The position numbers were made by a program, and so were the translations under genes. This document shows positions 63,709 to 64,000 of a stretch of DNA of 64,000 bases, one piece after another. The stretch's first letter is position 1, and every line of letters begins with the position of its first letter. This DNA comes from Actinomyces bowdenii (lineage in GTDB: Bacteria > Actinomycetota > Actinomycetes > Actinomycetales > Actinomycetaceae). The stretch covers positions 62,001 through 126,000 of the forward strand of contig NZ_JAGFOU010000005.1 in assembly GCF_017592395.1 (NCBI RefSeq), read 5' to 3'. The notes beneath the pieces were generated by a model. It was not told the DNA's origin and did not search any database. It saw only the letters and a program-made list of their open reading frames with translations.

Positions 63709-63800
63709 GCGGGCCGGGGCGCGCGCTGGGAGGCAGGACGGCTGCGGGCAGCCGATCTACTATCCGCATCACAAGGCGGATCGACAAGGAAAGGTGCGCG

Positions 63801-63860
63801 GTGACAGCGGTGACAGTACTGACACAGGCCCACGTGGGCGTGGCGGCATCCCCTTGCTAA
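63801..63860 (+). CDS. possible leader peptide (19 residues)
   Basis: A GTG with GGAAAGG 6 nt upstream opens a 19-codon frame, VTAVTVLTQAHVGVAASPC, then TAA. The Cys is the last codon. Actinobacterial leader ORFs with terminal cysteines are known to attenuate sulfur-assimilation operons; the resemblance is loose and the downstream gene is outside the window. Confidence 0.4.
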   Translation: MTAVTVLTQAHVGVAASPC

Positions 63861-63911
63861 CGGCCCCTGCTAACGGCGCCCGGCACAGGCCCACGTGGGC
63901 GTGGCGGCATC
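63823..63911. repeat. 28-nt direct repeat, 61-nt period
   Basis: 63823-63850 and 63884-63911 are identical (starting CACAGGCCCACGTGGGCGTG). The first lies in the short ORF at 63801. Deleting one 61-nt period would join the ORF to a longer 31-codon frame ending at the TGA near 63956. Confidence 0.75.
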
Positions 63912-64000
63912 GGTGGCCGGCAGCTGCCCGCGCCTGCGGTACGTGGAGAGCAGCTGAGCAGGCCCACCCCTGCCCGCCTGCCCCGGCCTTCGGCAAGGCT

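Larger units (their letters stand above)
63709..64000. other. right-edge region
   Basis: 292 nt without a long gene. It holds a -10-like TACTAT near 63759, a short ORF with a good ribosome-binding site (63801-63860) and a 28-nt direct repeat. It probably leads into a gene beyond the window. Confidence 0.5.

Noticed and set aside
1-64000. CRISPR arrays, rRNA operons or intact prophage/insertion sequences
   Set aside because: No evenly spaced repeat-spacer pattern, no rRNA sequence, no intact transposase, integrase or phage structural gene was seen.

Overview
The window is chromosomal DNA from a high-GC actinobacterium. Gene order, pervasive GC-ending codons, GTG/TTG starts and the whole set of oriC-proximal genes point to the Actinomycetaceae (Actinomyces-like); the genus is an inference, since no rRNA gene is present. 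It covers the replication-origin neighbourhood in the conserved actinobacterial order: cca / nudix - DUF6049 - murJ - trxB - trxA - parB - parA - rsmG - jag - yidC - yidD - rnpA - rpmH - dnaA - dnaN - recF - dciA-like - gyrB - gyrA - DUF3566 - tRNA-Ile - DLW-39-like - tRNA-Ala, then the cell-wall and signalling block ppiA - rhomboid - crgA - sortase E - pknB - pknA - pbpA - rodA - pstP - fhaB - fhaA.

Layout. 1-2410: an alpha-galactosidase (cut by the window edge) and a Gfo/Idh/MocA oxidoreductase on the minus strand. 2581-11354: cca, and divergently the overlapping chain nudix - DUF6049 - murJ. 11435-16967: thioredoxin reductase, thioredoxin, threonine synthase, and an aminotransferase followed by a D-Ala-D-Ala-ligase-like ATP-grasp enzyme. 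16968-20698: about 3.7 kb with no credible intact gene but 13 parS (ParB-binding) sites, read here as the centromere; it holds one degraded IS481-type transposase. Two further parS sites lie in the parB coding sequence. 20706-26547: parB to rpmH on the minus strand. 26548-27074: DnaA boxes upstream of dnaA. 27075-38021: dnaA to gyrA on the plus strand. 38022-44709: tRNAs, small membrane proteins, an ArsR-linked SRPBCC/SnoaL gene, DUF364, VOC and aldo-keto reductase genes. 44866-57712: PPIase, rhomboid, CrgA, sortase and a seven-gene signalling and wall-synthesis operon (fhaA to pknB) joined mostly by 4-nt overlaps. 57952-63708: tRNA-Leu, the CstA pyruvate-transporter pair, VanZ-like, phosphoribosyltransferase, MTH1187-type and YeiH genes. 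The right edge carries a probable short leader ORF with an internal duplication.

How it works together. DnaA, DnaN, RecF, gyrase and the ParABS system serve replication and segregation of the origin. RpmH, RnpA, YidD, YidC and Jag serve ribosome, tRNA and membrane-protein biogenesis. MurJ with its pseudokinase tail, RodA, PbpA, CrgA, PknA/PknB, PstP and the two FHA proteins form the phospho-regulated cell-growth machinery. The most notable observations are the dense parS array (including parS sites read as the peptide VSRET inside ParB), parS sites merged with terminators at both ends of the array, a perfect internal ribosome-binding site that could release the MurJ pseudokinase as a separate protein, a DnaA-box cluster between two convergent genes about 19 kb from dnaA, and a tandem repeat lying between two divergent, apparently leaderless promoters.
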